Of a DNA stretch of 64,000 nt, positions 46,542-55,922 are shown piece after piece. The stretch is from Methanosarcina sp. (GTDB lineage Archaea; Halobacteriota; Methanosarcinia; Methanosarcinales; Methanosarcinaceae). The notes below the pieces were generated by a model, which was not told the origin of the DNA, ran no database searches, and was given only the letters and a program-made list of their open reading frames with translations. A program made the position numbers and the translations under genes. The DNA is taken from NCBI RefSeq assembly GCF_028693135.1, contig NZ_JAQUVZ010000010.1, positions 62,001 to 126,000 of the forward strand. Reading direction: 5' to 3'. Within the stretch, counting starts at the first letter, position 1. The number at the start of each line of letters is the position of its first letter.

Positions 46542-47558
46542 TTAGAGCTGAACACGCTCCTCTTTTTTAGTCCAGCCTTTGGGATAAGTTCCTGCTTCCA
46601 GAAGTATGCGAATAGGAGAAGCTGCAATACCGGCAGAAGCTTTGAGAATCTCTTCAGTGCTCATATCAGCCTTCGCGAGAGCCACAAATTCCCCCTTTAA
46701 GGTAAAGAGCCCTGCAATTTCCCCTTTAGCCAGATTCGAATCCAGGCTTGTGATACCAGGGACTGCCAGGGAAGCGCCTGAACAAATTGCGTCCACTGCA
46801 CTGTCCCGCAGGATTATTTTGGGGAGGTGGGATACGGCAGATTCCATTGGCCGGATAACCCTCCTCAGTTCGGACTCATCCCCCTCTTCTTCCCAGGAAA
46901 CATAAGCGTCTTTCAGTTCATGGAGAGTGACAATGGTTCTTTCCGTAAATGGTCCTGCTTTAGTCCTGCGGAGCCACTGCATATGCCCGCTGCAACCCAG
47001 AGCAAGCCCGATGTCATGGCAAAGCTTCCGGATATAAGTCCCTGCCTCACATCCAACGCGTAAGAGCACCGACGTGCCTTCAATTTCAAGCACTTCCAGG
47101 TAATAGATTGTCCTTACCCTTGTGGCACGTTTGACGGCTGATTTGATAGGAGGCATCTGGTAAATAGGGCCTGTAAATTCCTCGCAGACCTGGCGAATCA
47201 GCTTTGGAGGCATAGCCCTGTGAAGCTTAAGATGGCAGACATACTCTTTTCCGGAGAGGCGCAGGGCAGGTACTGCTTTTGTAGCTTTTCCCAGCAGGGT
47301 AGGCAAAAGCCCTGTGACCTTCGGATCAAGAGAACCTGCATGCCCTGCCGTCTTCACTCCAAGGATAGCTTTTACCCAGGCTGCAACTTCATGGCTTGTA
47401 GGTCCACTGGGCTTGTCAATATTCACCACTCCTTTTTCTATATATTCAAGGATAGGGCGCTTTTCCGGATAACAGCCGTAGGATGGATTTGTCCAGGCGC
47501 CGGACTTCCGGACAAGGGTTCTTTCAACTTCAGCTGGTAGTTTGCCGGCGGATGACAT
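46542..47558 (-). CDS. cbf5: tRNA/rRNA pseudouridine synthase Cbf5
   Basis: A 338-residue TruB-family enzyme; with Nop10, Gar1 and L7Ae it forms the H/ACA pseudouridylation RNP, and alone it can modify tRNA position 55. GHAGSLDPKVTG carries the catalytic Asp (near 84). The TruB C-terminal region and a PUA domain (about 255-330, CSGASLAVPGITS onward) follow. Both size and domains are normal. It lies downstream of cmk in the archaeal secY-adk-DUF106-cmk-cbf5 context. Confidence 0.94.
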   Translation of the reverse strand: MSSAGKLPAEVERTLVRKSGAWTNPSYGCYPEKRPILEYIEKGVVNIDKPSGPTSHEVAAWVKAILGVKTAGHAGSLDPKVTGLLPTLLGKATKAVPALRLSGKEYVCHLKLHRAMPPKLIRQVCEEFTGPIYQMPPIKSAVKRATRVRTIYYLEVLEIEGTSVLLRVGCEAGTYIRKLCHDIGLALGCSGHMQWLRRTKAGPFTERTIVTLHELKDAYVSWEEEGDESELRRVIRPMESAVSHLPKIILRDSAVDAICSGASLAVPGITSLDSNLAKGEIAGLFTLKGEFVALAKADMSTEEILKASAGIAASPIRILLEAGTYPKGWTKKEERVQL

Positions 47559-48172
47559 GTTTTTTCAAAACTCCTGGGTTATGGTTATGGGTTCAAGTGA
47601 GTAATGTGTACAGATCTATAAAATACTCTTTAGATCTGAGATAATCGTATCTGAAGTATTCGAATAAATATAAAACATCTGTGGTAAACCTGAAATATCA
47701 GGAAAGTACACAATTTCCAGTAAAGATAGTTTGCCCTGTACAGGTAATCACATGTGACAGGCAGGAAGCCCTGTTGCTTTAGCGCAGGGAGGAATGCCGT
47801 CAACTTTCTGGCATTCCGTTCCACGTTTGGATTTCTCCACTCTGCTTTGAAAACGAATTTCCGTAGCAGGTAACACGGTTTTGGATAACCGCCTCCCCTC
47901 GCCAATGTTGGATATGCTTGTCAGGTGTACTACACCGCCCCTACCTCTCAGGACTTTTAATGCTACACGATAGAGCTACAAACTGAGGAAGCATTCGTAG
48001 GTATCATGACATTTCCAACGTAGTTAATTAAGACTTAGGCTGGTCAACCAGGGCTTTTGCAAGCCCCACTGTTTAGCATGGGGTAGTTGACTGTAGAGCA
48101 GCCGTCATAACGGTTGCAGAGAGTCAACAGGACATATATAAAGCAGATACCCAGCAAGAAACATAGATGTCA
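47559..48172. mobile_element. Possible IS200/IS605-type end remnants in a gene-free region
   Basis: No intact gene is visible. Hairpin pairs occur at 47769-47789 (CCCTG...CAGGG), 47791-47817 (GGAATGCC...GGCATTCC) and 48064-48083 (CCCCA...TGGGG), the last next to GGTAGTTGAC. Read on the minus strand, two of them share the form CCC..GCTAAA..GGGCTT, which also occurs at 61310-61338. Such subterminal hairpins are typical of IS200/IS605 elements. No transposase is left that I can recognise; a short frame ending CDRQEALLL on the plus strand just before 47790 could be the last codons of a TnpB. Confidence is limited. Confidence 0.35.
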
Positions 48173-48263
48173 AGTATAGATATCCAGTATAGATATCCAG
48201 TATAGATGTCAAGTATAGATATCCAGTATAGATATCCAGTATAGATGTCAAGTATAGATATAC
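48173..48263. repeat. Seven 13-bp repeats with a 39-bp super-period
   Basis: AGTATAGATATCC and the variant AGTATAGATGTCA run head to tail seven times in the order A-A-B-A-A-B-A'. The order shows that a 39-base block was duplicated after the 13-base units. It lies between the hairpin region and the end of cmk. Confidence 0.9.
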
Positions 48264-48368
48264 ATAATATCAGGATTCGGCAGATAAAACCCTACGCTTG
48301 ATTAAAAAACTCCGCTTCGGTAAATCGGCAGACTGGTGAAAATAAAGCACTCATACCCCATAAGAGAG

Positions 48369-48902
48369 TCAAATAAGTGAGTCAATCGCAACCCTGAGGA
48401 TATCAAGAGTCTGATACTGGTTCCATTTTTCAGAATCAATAACAATGTCGTAGATTGATAGGTCTGTGATATCAATCCCATAATAGTTCTTATAACGAAG
48501 GACTTCGGACTTTTCCCTTTCAACCGTTTTTCCCAGCTCTTCATCAAAGGAGATTGATTTCTCGCGCCTCTGGATGCGCCGAACCCTTGTCAGCAGTGGG
48601 GCTTTTATCCAGATTTTAAGCACATTAGGCACTCCTTCAGCCATATGACCTGCAAGCCGACTTTCAAGAATGATATTGTCCTGGGTATGGATAATGGATT
48701 TCTGGTTTTTATCGATGTCAAGGTCAATGGAAGGACTTTTTTCAGCCATGGCTCCGAACTCAGAAAGACTCATTCCTCTCTCCCTTGCCATCTTCCTGAA
48801 GATTTCGCCCGAGGAAATCAGCTCAAGCTCATAGTATTCAGAAAGGAGCCTTGAGAGGGTTGTTGTCCCGCTTCCGGGAAGCCCGCTCACTGTTATCTGC
48901 AT
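48369..48902 (-). CDS. cmk: Cytidylate kinase (archaeal)
   Basis: A 177-residue CMP/dCMP kinase of the archaeal type. The P-loop is GLPGSGTTTLSRLL at 7-20. ISSGEIFRKMARERGMSL is the nucleotide-monophosphate site, and ESRLAGHMAE follows. The lid has RVRRIQRREK. The ATG overlaps the stop of the DUF106 gene by one base. A second frame within it (48302-48547) is a shadow. Confidence 0.92.
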   Translation of the reverse strand: MQITVSGLPGSGTTTLSRLLSEYYELELISSGEIFRKMARERGMSLSEFGAMAEKSPSIDLDIDKNQKSIIHTQDNIILESRLAGHMAEGVPNVLKIWIKAPLLTRVRRIQRREKSISFDEELGKTVEREKSEVLRYKNYYGIDITDLSIYDIVIDSEKWNQYQTLDILRVAIDSLI

Positions 48903-49522
48903 TAAACCCCACCGATATTCAGTGCCTTCCTGATAAGCTGGCTGATCCCGAGAGAGGAGATAAAGTACCAGTAGATCCAGTGCTGGAAGGGACCAAAAGC
49001 CTTGGAGGTGAGCAGCTGTTCACCCCAGAAGGGAAAGACCATGGTGGCAGCTCCGTGCCCGCTAATGTAATAATAAGCCCACATGAAGAGAGGCAAGGAG
49101 ATTATACTGATGTAAGCCATGGGCTTAAACTGCTGCTTGGACATCTTCATCTGGTCTTCCATCATATCCTTGCGCTGGTCTTCAAGTTTTTTCAGCATGT
49201 AAGTATTCTGGGAAAGCTGTGCTTCCCTAAACTCTTTTTGAAAAGACTTCATGCGCTCCTGGGTGTTCCTCATGAGTTCCCAGTCGATGGTGTACTTCTG
49301 GATAAGGGATGCATAGATGGCAGTGATAGCAGCCATAATTAAAAGGGCCAGGTGGAAGTTTTCCTGCCCGATCAGCATGAGCATAGGGTCCATTAAAACC
49401 CCTACTGCCTCTCCCACAGACTGCCTGAAGTCCTGTCCAAGGATCATTATCCCGAACATAAGGGAAAAACCGAAAGCCAGCAGAAATCGGTCTATTTGCT
49501 TTTTTAATACCTCTGAAACCAA
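48902..49522 (-). CDS. DUF106 / EMC3-TMCO1-like membrane insertase
   Basis: A 206-residue member of the Oxa1 superfamily (archaeal Ylp1/DUF106, related to EMC3 and TMCO1), which helps insert proteins into the membrane. It has three helices: FLLAFGFSLMFGIMIL, FHLALLIMAAITAIYASL and PMAYISIISLPLFMWAYYYI, with a long coiled-coil (KLEDQRKDMMEDQMKM) between the second and third. TTG 49522 is the start because GGTGAGG lies five bases before it; a longer frame continues upstream but crosses that ribosome site. Position between adk (not here) and cmk fits the archaeal secY cluster. Confidence 0.88.
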   Translation of the reverse strand: MVSEVLKKQIDRFLLAFGFSLMFGIMILGQDFRQSVGEAVGVLMDPMLMLIGQENFHLALLIMAAITAIYASLIQKYTIDWELMRNTQERMKSFQKEFREAQLSQNTYMLKKLEDQRKDMMEDQMKMSKQQFKPMAYISIISLPLFMWAYYYISGHGAATMVFPFWGEQLLTSKAFGPFQHWIYWYFISSLGISQLIRKALNIGGV

Positions 49523-49956
49523 GTTGTCCTCACCATTCAGGTTCAATAAATATAATTCTGATTTTTTAAAACATGGATGAATCCTTAATAGTAGATAAAA
49601 CCCTGACAAATTAAAACACTGATAAATCAGCTCGGACTGCAAGAGCCAGTTTAAGACGTTTACACAGGATTTCTGGTTAATAAGTTTCGATGTATATATA
49701 AGTTATACTATTCGGACGATTCGGTTAGATTCAGGCTGCATTTGTGCTTCGGTAGTGCCGACAGATAATATAAGGAGCCAAAAAATAGGAAAAAAACACC
49801 ACAATCAGAATTAATATAAAATTAGAATCAATATAAGGAACAGGCATCTGAAGGCAATTCAGAACATTTTATTTCTTTTTTAGAATTTTATATATCTTTA
49901 AATTATAATACCGGGGATTCCGATATTATTAAAGGACTCTTTTTCGGGGGGAGGGC
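49523..49956. promoter_or_regulatory. Divergent promoter region before the TCA-like cluster
   Basis: A 434-base AT-rich gap between the leftward DUF106 gene and the rightward aldehyde dehydrogenase. TTTTATATATCTTTAAATTA at about 49888-49907 has a good TATA box, 50-65 bases before the dehydrogenase start, and GGGGGGAGGGC just before ATG is its ribosome site. Confidence 0.5.
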
Positions 49957-51321
49957 ATGAAAATCAAATCCATTAATCCTTATACTGAAGAAGTAAACTG
50001 GACTTACGATGCATTATCTTTTGGGGACTGCGCGGACCAGATTGAAAAATCCAGGGCTGCTTTTTCAGGGTGGGGTTCTCTTTCGGTTGAGGAAAGAACA
50101 ACGTATATTGCACGGGCAGCTGAGGTACTCAGGCAGAACAAGCGGGTATATGCCGAGATAATTACGAAAGAAATGGGAAAGCCCATCAGGCAGTCACTTG
50201 CAGAGATTGAAAAATGCGCCTGGCTTTGTGACTATTATGCGGAAAATGCAGCAGAGTTTCTGAAAGACGAAGTTATGGAAACAGAAGCCGAAAAAAGCTA
50301 TGTCGCCTTTGAGCCTCTGGGAATTATTCTCGGGATCATGCCCTGGAATTTCCCTTTCTGGCAGGTTTTCAGGTTTGCAGTGCCTGCACTGACTGCAGGA
50401 AACGTGTGCCTGCTAAAGCATGCATCCAACGTGCCCGGATCGGCTCTTGAGATCGAAAAGGTATTTACCGAAGCAGGGCTGCCTGAAGATGTGTTTAAGA
50501 CCCTGTTGATAGACTCTAAAGCTGCCATGGAAATCATTGATGAGGACCTTGTGGATGGGATTTCGCTTACAGGAAGCGTAGGAGCCGGGTCTCGGGTAGG
50601 AGAGCTCGCCGGAAGAATGATCAAGCCTTTGGTGCTAGAACTTGGAGGGTCTGACCCTTTCATAGTGCTTGAAGACGCGGATATAGAACGGGCTGCGTAG
50701 GTTGCAGTTAAATCCCGTTTCCTCAATGCCGGACAGAGCTGTATTGCTGCCAAGAGGTTCATTGTCATTGAAGATGTTGTTGTGGATTTTATCGAGGCAT
50801 TTGAACTGCATATGCAGGAGCTGAAAATCGGGGACCCAATGGACGAAGAAACCGACATAGGACCGATGGCAAAAAAAGAATATGTTGACAGCCTTGAAAA
50901 GATCCTGAAGGATGCAAAAAAGAAAGGGGCAGCACCTTACATTTACGAAGAGGAACAGGAGACCGGCTTTTTCTTCATGCCAACCCTTATCCCTGCAGCC
51001 AGTACGAACATGAAGGTCTGCAATGTTGAAGTCTTCGGGCCTATTGCCCCCGTAATCATGGCAAAGAATGAGGATGACGCTGTGAAGATTGCAAACTCCA
51101 CAGATTTCGGGCTCGGAGCCGAGGTCTGGTCTGCCGACCTGAAGAGAGCTGAGCGGCTGGCAAAAAGAATCAGGTCAGGTTTTGTAACCATTAATGGAAT
51201 GGTAAAGTCCGATCCAAGGCTGCCTTTTGGAGGGGTCAAGAAATCCGGAGTAGGAAGGGAGCTTTCGTACTATGGGCTTAAGGAATTTGTAAACATAAAG
51301 ACCATCGTGGTTAACAAATAA
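49957..51321 (+). CDS. Aldehyde dehydrogenase (succinate-semialdehyde type) with an in-frame TAG
   Basis: A 454-residue NAD(P)-dependent aldehyde dehydrogenase if the TAG at 50698-50700 (codon 248) is read through. The upstream part has GIMPWNFPFWQVFR and LELGGSDPF with the general-base Glu. Directly after TAG, VAVKSRFLNAGQSCIAAKRF follows in the same frame with the catalytic Cys, and the protein ends normally (LPFGGVKKSGVGREL). The short 247-residue product would lack the catalytic Cys. Family members usually have Glu at the TAG position, so GAG to TAG is one change. Methanosarcina can read UAG as pyrrolysine. The type closest by layout is succinate-semialdehyde dehydrogenase; the specificity is inference, helped by the next gene. 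Confidence 0.85.
50698..50700 (+). other. In-frame amber codon in the aldehyde dehydrogenase
   Basis: TAG interrupts an otherwise intact frame of 454 codons between GCT GCG and GTT GCA. No frameshift or second stop occurs. Pyrrolysine insertion or a fresh nonsense mutation are the alternatives. Confidence 0.9.
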
Positions 51322-51439
51322 AAATAAAGGGTTGGGAGCCGGTCAAATCCAGGCGAATAAATATAATTGAAGGCTAATGAAAAAAAACCCGTTTAAAGAA
51401 AAATCGTTAAGAGAGCAAAGATTGAAAGTAAGAATCGAG

Positions 51440-51505
51440 TAATATTAAGATTGAGTAATATTCAGGATTAAGTAATACTTGGATTCAGGATTAAGTAATA
51501 TTTGG
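51440..51505. repeat. Short direct repeats before the TPP enzyme
   Basis: GATTGAGTAATATTCAG, GATTAAGTAATACTTG and GATTCAGGATTAAGTAATATTTG are imperfect copies in series at about 51450-51505, just upstream of the decarboxylase-like gene. They leave only a few bases for its ribosome site. Confidence 0.6.
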
Positions 51506-51513
51506 GGTTTTTT

Positions 51514-53148
51514 ATGAAAGCTTCGGACCTTTTTGTTGCCCAGCTTATAGAGGAAGGCGTGGAATATATTTTCGGACTCCCCGGAGAAGAAAACCTTGAC
51601 TTTCTCGAATCTCTGCGAAACTCGAACATAAAATTGATCATAACAAGGCATGAACAGGCTGCGGCATTTATGGCTGCAGCTTATGGAAGACTGACAGGAA
51701 AAACGGGGGTTTGTTTTTCAACCCTTGGGCCGGGAGCTACTAACCTGGTTACAGGCGTTGCCCAGGCACAGCTTACAGGAGCCCCCCTGATCTCCATATC
51801 CGGGCAGAAAGCCCTAACTGACAACTGGCAAGGCCGTTTCCAGCTTGTCGATGTTGTAAGGATGATGGAACCTCTCTGCAAAAAAGCCGTATCCATCACC
51901 GATCCGGGGATGATTCCCACGGTGATCCGAAATGCCTTCAAACATGCGGAGGCTGAAAGGCCAGGGGCTGTGCACATTGAGCTCCCGGAAGATGTGGCTG
52001 AGGACGAAACCGATGCAGTAGTGCAAAAAAGAAGTGAAATAAAAATTCCTTCCCCTGATCCTGAAGCCGTGAAAAAAGCTGCAGCTCTGATCTGTGAGGC
52101 TAAAAACCCCCTGATAATCGTTTCCTCGGGGGCTAACCGGAAAGCTATCGCCAAAGAGCTTGAGGATTTTGCAAGAAGTACGGGTATTTACCTGGTACAC
52201 ACCCAGATGGGGAAAGGTGTAGTTCCGGATGACTGCGTTTACAGTCTTTTTGCCACAGGAATCCACGCCCGGGACTATGTTAACTGTGGAATTGAGGGAG
52301 CAGACCTGATTATTACAGTGGGATACGACATCGTGGAATACCCCCCCTACCTATGGAACAGGGAACTGGATAAGCAGATCATAAACATCGATTTTGTGGA
52401 ATCAGTGCCTGACAGGTACTTTAATCCTGAGATAGAAATCATTGGAAATATTGCCTCTTCAATCAGGGAACTTGCCGCAAACATCCCGGAAAAGCGAGAG
52501 TTTCCGATCTTTGAGTACACCAGGCGTTTCATAGAGGAAAAAATAAGTGCTCCTGCCAGGAAAAGTTACCCTCCTCTTCCGCAGACGGTCGTTATGAATG
52601 TCAGGAAAGTGCTTGGGAGAGAAGACATAATCACACTTGACAACGGGATTTATAAACTCTGGTTCTCCCGCCTTTACAAGACCTATGCTCCGAACACTGT
52701 GCTCCTTGACAATGCTCTTGCAACTATGGGTGCAGGGCTTTCATCCGGAATTACCGCAAAGCTTCTCCATCCGGAACGCCGGGTGCTTGCAATCTGCGGA
52801 GACGGGGGCTTTATGATGAACTGCCAGGAGCTCGAGACAGCAGTCCGCTATGGAATTCCTGTGGTTGTCCTTATTCTCAATGACAATGCCTTTGGCTTTA
52901 TTAAATGGAAGCAGAAAAAAATGCATTTTGAGGACTTTGCACTGGACTATGGAAACCCTGATTTTTCCCTCTTTGCCGAGAGTTTCGGGGCTGCAGGCAT
53001 CAAAGTCAAAGAAGGTGATGACCTTGCAGAAGTTCTGGAAAAAGCCTTTTCTCTGAATAAAGTAGCTGTTATCGAATGCCCTATCGACTATTCCGTAAAC
53101 TATGAGACCTTCTCAATAGAACTGAGAAACTTTACATGTAAATTCTGA
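51514..53148 (+). CDS. Acetolactate-synthase-like TPP enzyme, candidate 2-oxoglutarate decarboxylase
   Basis: A 544-residue thiamine-diphosphate enzyme. The N-terminal domain has [20 protein letters not shown] and [18 protein letters not shown] with the TPP-activating Glu; the C-terminal domain has the [19 protein letters not shown]...LNDN cofactor motif. No regulatory small subunit lies nearby, and the region is not an isoleucine-valine operon. The GLPGEENLD opening closely resembles the cyanobacterial enzyme first annotated as acetolactate synthase and later shown to decarboxylate 2-oxoglutarate to succinic semialdehyde. Its position after a semialdehyde-type dehydrogenase and before SDH-like genes supports that function. 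An acetolactate synthase role is the alternative. Start is ATG 51514. Confidence 0.8.
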   Translation: MKASDLFVAQLIEEGVEYIFGLPGEENLDFLESLRNSNIKLIITRHEQAAAFMAAAYGRLTGKTGVCFSTLGPGATNLVTGVAQAQLTGAPLISISGQKALTDNWQGRFQLVDVVRMMEPLCKKAVSITDPGMIPTVIRNAFKHAEAERPGAVHIELPEDVAEDETDAVVQKRSEIKIPSPDPEAVKKAAALICEAKNPLIIVSSGANRKAIAKELEDFARSTGIYLVHTQMGKGVVPDDCVYSLFATGIHARDYVNCGIEGADLIITVGYDIVEYPPYLWNRELDKQIINIDFVESVPDRYFNPEIEIIGNIASSIRELAANIPEKREFPIFEYTRRFIEEKISAPARKSYPPLPQTVVMNVRKVLGREDIITLDNGIYKLWFSRLYKTYAPNTVLLDNALATMGAGLSSGITAKLLHPERRVLAICGDGGFMMNCQELETAVRYGIPVVVLILNDNAFGFIKWKQKKMHFEDFALDYGNPDFSLFAESFGAAGIKVKEGDDLAEVLEKAFSLNKVAVIECPIDYSVNYETFSIELRNFTCKF

Positions 53149-53150
53149 TA

Positions 53151-53215
53151 AGCAAAATTTATGTAACCAAAATTTACATAAGCAAAATTTACGTGAGCAA
53201 AACTTATTTAAACGG
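53151..53215. repeat. AAGCAAAATTTA direct repeats
   Basis: ATAAGCAAAATTTATGTAACC, AAAATTTACATAAGC, AAAATTTACGTGAGC and AAAACTTATT are four imperfect ~16-base repeats in the gap between the TPP enzyme and the flavoprotein gene. They support the view that the flavoprotein starts further downstream. Confidence 0.65.
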
Positions 53216-53303
53216 ATTATTCTTAAGCAGATTTTTTTCAAGGGTTTGCAGGTTCATTTTATGCAAACCCGTCATTGTTGAAATCAAACCCGGGGGGGAA
53301 AAA

Positions 53304-55097
53304 TTGGGAGATGCAGAGAAAAAAGCAGGGTATCCTATCCATTCACATGACGTAGTTATAGTTGGAGCCGGACTGACTGGCCTCCGGGCAGCAATTGAGA
53401 CGGTAAACCGGGGGCTTGATACAGCCATCGTTTCCAAGGTACACCCTCTCCGCGCCCATTCCGTAGCAGCTCAGGGAGGGATAAATGCAGCTCTCGGGAA
53501 TGCCGTAGCAGATGATTCCTGGGAAGACCATGCATTTGATACGGTAAAGGGTTCGGACTACCTGGCTGACCAGGATGCAGTAGAAATCATGTGCAAAAAC
53601 GCGCCCGCTGCAGTAATGGAACTTGAACATTTCGGAACTGTCTTTTCCCGTTTTCCGGATGGAAGGATAGCGCAGAGGCCTTTTGGAGGAGGGATGTTCC
53701 CAAGAACCTGCTATGCTGCAGACAGGACAGGGCATAACATTCTACACACGCTTTATGAACAGCTTGTAGACAGGGAAAAAAGTGAAAACGCGAATGAGGG
53801 CAAACTTACCTTTTACGAAGAGTTCTTTGTCACCTCCCTGGTAAAAGTTGGAGACTCTTCATTTGAAAAAGGCACGGGAAAAGGGGAAAGGTGTGCAGGC
53901 TGCACTGCAATAAACATCGCAGATAGAAGCCTGCACGGTTTTGTCTGCCGTTCCCTGCTCCTTGCTACTGGAGGTTTTGGGAGACTTTTTACCCGCTCCA
54001 CAAATGCCCTGATTAACACAGGAGACGGAGCTTCCCTGGCGCTTCGGGCAGGAGTGCCTTTAAAGGATATGGAATTCGTGCAGTTTCACCCGACTACCCT
54101 TTACGGCACAAATATCCTGATAACTGAAGGGGCAAGAGGCGAAGGCGGCTACCTTCTTAACAGCAGATATGAGCGATTCATGGAAAAATATGCCCCAAAA
54201 TCAATGGAACTCGCTCCAAGAGATATCGTTGCAAGGGCCATCCAGCAGGAGATCGAGGAAGGCAGAGGTTTTGAGGGCAGCTACGTGCTCCTTGACCTCA
54301 GGCACCTGAAAGAGAAGAAAATCGCAGAAAGCCTGCCCGGAATAAGGCTGATTTCCCTTGATTTTGCAGGCATAGACCCTATAGAGACTCCGATTCCTGT
54401 ACAGCCCGGCCAGCACTATTCCATGGGAGGTGTGGCTGCAGGAAATGACCTTGCAACTGAACTGCTAGGGATATATGCGGCAGGGGAATGTTCCTGTATC
54501 AGTGTGCACGGGGCAAACCGACTAGGAGGGAACTCCCTGCTTGAAACGGTGGTCTTCGGAAAGTTTGCAGGGCAGAAAATTGGAAAGGCTTCCCCTGCTT
54601 CCGGAAGCTGGGACAGAAACGGAGCCGAGCAGGCGGTCCTTGAAAAACTATCTCTTGAAGATGTGAGGATAAAAGCCCTGCTTAGAAGAGAATCCGGGGT
54701 GAAGATGCACAGCCTCAGGGATGAGCTGAAGAAAACGATGTTTGAATACTTTGGAGTCTTTCGGGAAGGAAAAAAGATGGAAAAGGGGCTTGAAAAGCTC
54801 CTTGAACTCAAAGCCCGGTACCCTGAAGTCCATATCAACAACAAATCCCCCCTATTCAACCAGGCGCTTATCTCTGCTCTCGAGCTTGAGGGCTTATTTG
54901 ACATCGCAGAAGCTGTTGCAAGAGGGGCTATTGCCAGGCAGGAGAGCAGGGGATCTCATTCAAGGGCTGACTACCCGGAGAGAGATGACGAAAAATTCCT
55001 CTACCACACCATCTACAGGCTAAAAGGTGGAAACCCCGTGCTTGAATCCCTGCCTGTGAGGCTCGGAAAATTTCCGGTAAAGGAGCGTGTATACTGA
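53304..55097 (+). CDS. Fumarate reductase / succinate dehydrogenase flavoprotein subunit
   Basis: A 597-residue FAD-binding subunit of the SdhA/FrdA family. FAD motif [17 protein letters not shown] is near the start. [17 protein letters not shown] has the His to which FAD is covalently bound in Sdh/Frd. [21 protein letters not shown], and [13 protein letters not shown] are substrate and FAD motifs. TTG 53304 follows GGGGGGGAAAAA; a GTG at 53193 would add 37 residues that begin inside repeats. It pairs with the 55097 subunit (TGATG overlap). No membrane anchor is encoded next to it. The symbol tfrA is used for methanogen thiol:fumarate reductase. Confidence 0.87.
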   Translation: MGDAEKKAGYPIHSHDVVIVGAGLTGLRAAIETVNRGLDTAIVSKVHPLRAHSVAAQGGINAALGNAVADDSWEDHAFDTVKGSDYLADQDAVEIMCKNAPAAVMELEHFGTVFSRFPDGRIAQRPFGGGMFPRTCYAADRTGHNILHTLYEQLVDREKSENANEGKLTFYEEFFVTSLVKVGDSSFEKGTGKGERCAGCTAINIADRSLHGFVCRSLLLATGGFGRLFTRSTNALINTGDGASLALRAGVPLKDMEFVQFHPTTLYGTNILITEGARGEGGYLLNSRYERFMEKYAPKSMELAPRDIVARAIQQEIEEGRGFEGSYVLLDLRHLKEKKIAESLPGIRLISLDFAGIDPIETPIPVQPGQHYSMGGVAAGNDLATELLGIYAAGECSCISVHGANRLGGNSLLETVVFGKFAGQKIGKASPASGSWDRNGAEQAVLEKLSLEDVRIKALLRRESGVKMHSLRDELKKTMFEYFGVFREGKKMEKGLEKLLELKARYPEVHINNKSPLFNQALISALELEGLFDIAEAVARGAIARQESRGSHSRADYPERDDEKFLYHTIYRLKGGNPVLESLPVRLGKFPVKERVY

Positions 55098-55864
55098 TGA
55101 AACTGAAGGTATTCCGCTATGATAGGGAAACAGGAGAGTCCCATTATGATACCTTTGAAATCGAACCCCTGGCAGGGATGACCGTGCTTTCTGCGCTGTT
55201 CAAGATCCAGGAAGAGTTCGACGATTCCCTTGCCTTCCGCTATTCCTGCCGAGGGGCAGTCTGTGGGAGCTGTGCAATGCTGATTAACAAAATCCCAGCA
55301 CTTGCCTGCAGGACCCGGATCGAGTCCCTTCTAAAAGGGGAAGGTAAAATAAAGCTGAAACCTTTTCCGGGAATGGAAGAGACTGTTTCCTGGAATCCCG
55401 AAAACGAGATCCTTGTGGAACCTCTCCCTTCCCTGCCAAAAGTAAAGGACCTTATTGTGGATATGGGCAAATTCTTCGAATTATACAGGGCAGTTGAGCC
55501 GACCTTTAAACCGGCTTCCGAACCCCCTGAGAAGGAGAGGCTCATGCAACCTGAAGCCGTAAAGGAGCTTGAGAAGTACACAAACTGCATACTCTGTGCT
55601 GCATGTGTGGGTTCCTGCCCGGTCTCGGGAAAAGACATAAATTTTTTGGGGCCGGCTGCTCTTGCAAAGCTGTATAGATTCCATATTGACCCACGTGAGG
55701 CTGATGATGAATCAAGGCTCATGCTTGCCAACAGTAAATTCGGCTGGTGGGGCTGTGAATTCCATGCCAACTGCAGGGCTGTCTGCCCGAAAGGTGTTCC
55801 ACCTATTGAGGGAATCGCGAAGGCTAGAAAAGAAATCAAGGAACTTGGAAAGAAACCCGATTAA
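55097..55864 (+). CDS. Fumarate reductase / succinate dehydrogenase iron-sulfur subunit
   Basis: A 255-residue SdhB/FrdB-type subunit. [2Fe-2S]: SCRGAVCGSCAMLIN...AC. [4Fe-4S]: CILCAACVGSCP. [3Fe-4S]: CEFHANCRAVCPKG. The size is that of SdhB. In Methanothermobacter thiol:fumarate reductase, the TfrB subunit has an extra C-terminal CCG (HdrB-like) domain; that domain is missing here, and neither C nor D anchor genes follow. The electron partner is therefore unclear. Start overlaps the flavoprotein stop by one base. Confidence 0.9.
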   Translation: MKLKVFRYDRETGESHYDTFEIEPLAGMTVLSALFKIQEEFDDSLAFRYSCRGAVCGSCAMLINKIPALACRTRIESLLKGEGKIKLKPFPGMEETVSWNPENEILVEPLPSLPKVKDLIVDMGKFFELYRAVEPTFKPASEPPEKERLMQPEAVKELEKYTNCILCAACVGSCPVSGKDINFLGPAALAKLYRFHIDPREADDESRLMLANSKFGWWGCEFHANCRAVCPKGVPPIEGIAKARKEIKELGKKPD

Positions 55865-55922
55865 AAAATCGGAAGCTTTTAAAGAAGAATTTTTTGAGAT
55901 TAGGCTAGGTGAGTCTATTATT

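Noticed and set aside
47630-47905. 91-codon minus-strand frame near cbf5
   Set aside because: It runs through both hairpins of the putative element end, so the structure, not the frame, is the likely constraint. I also considered RNase P RNA here, but its conserved core is not visible.
48173-48263. Possible CRISPR array
   Set aside because: Units are 13 bp, directly abutting and without unique spacers; no cas genes are near.
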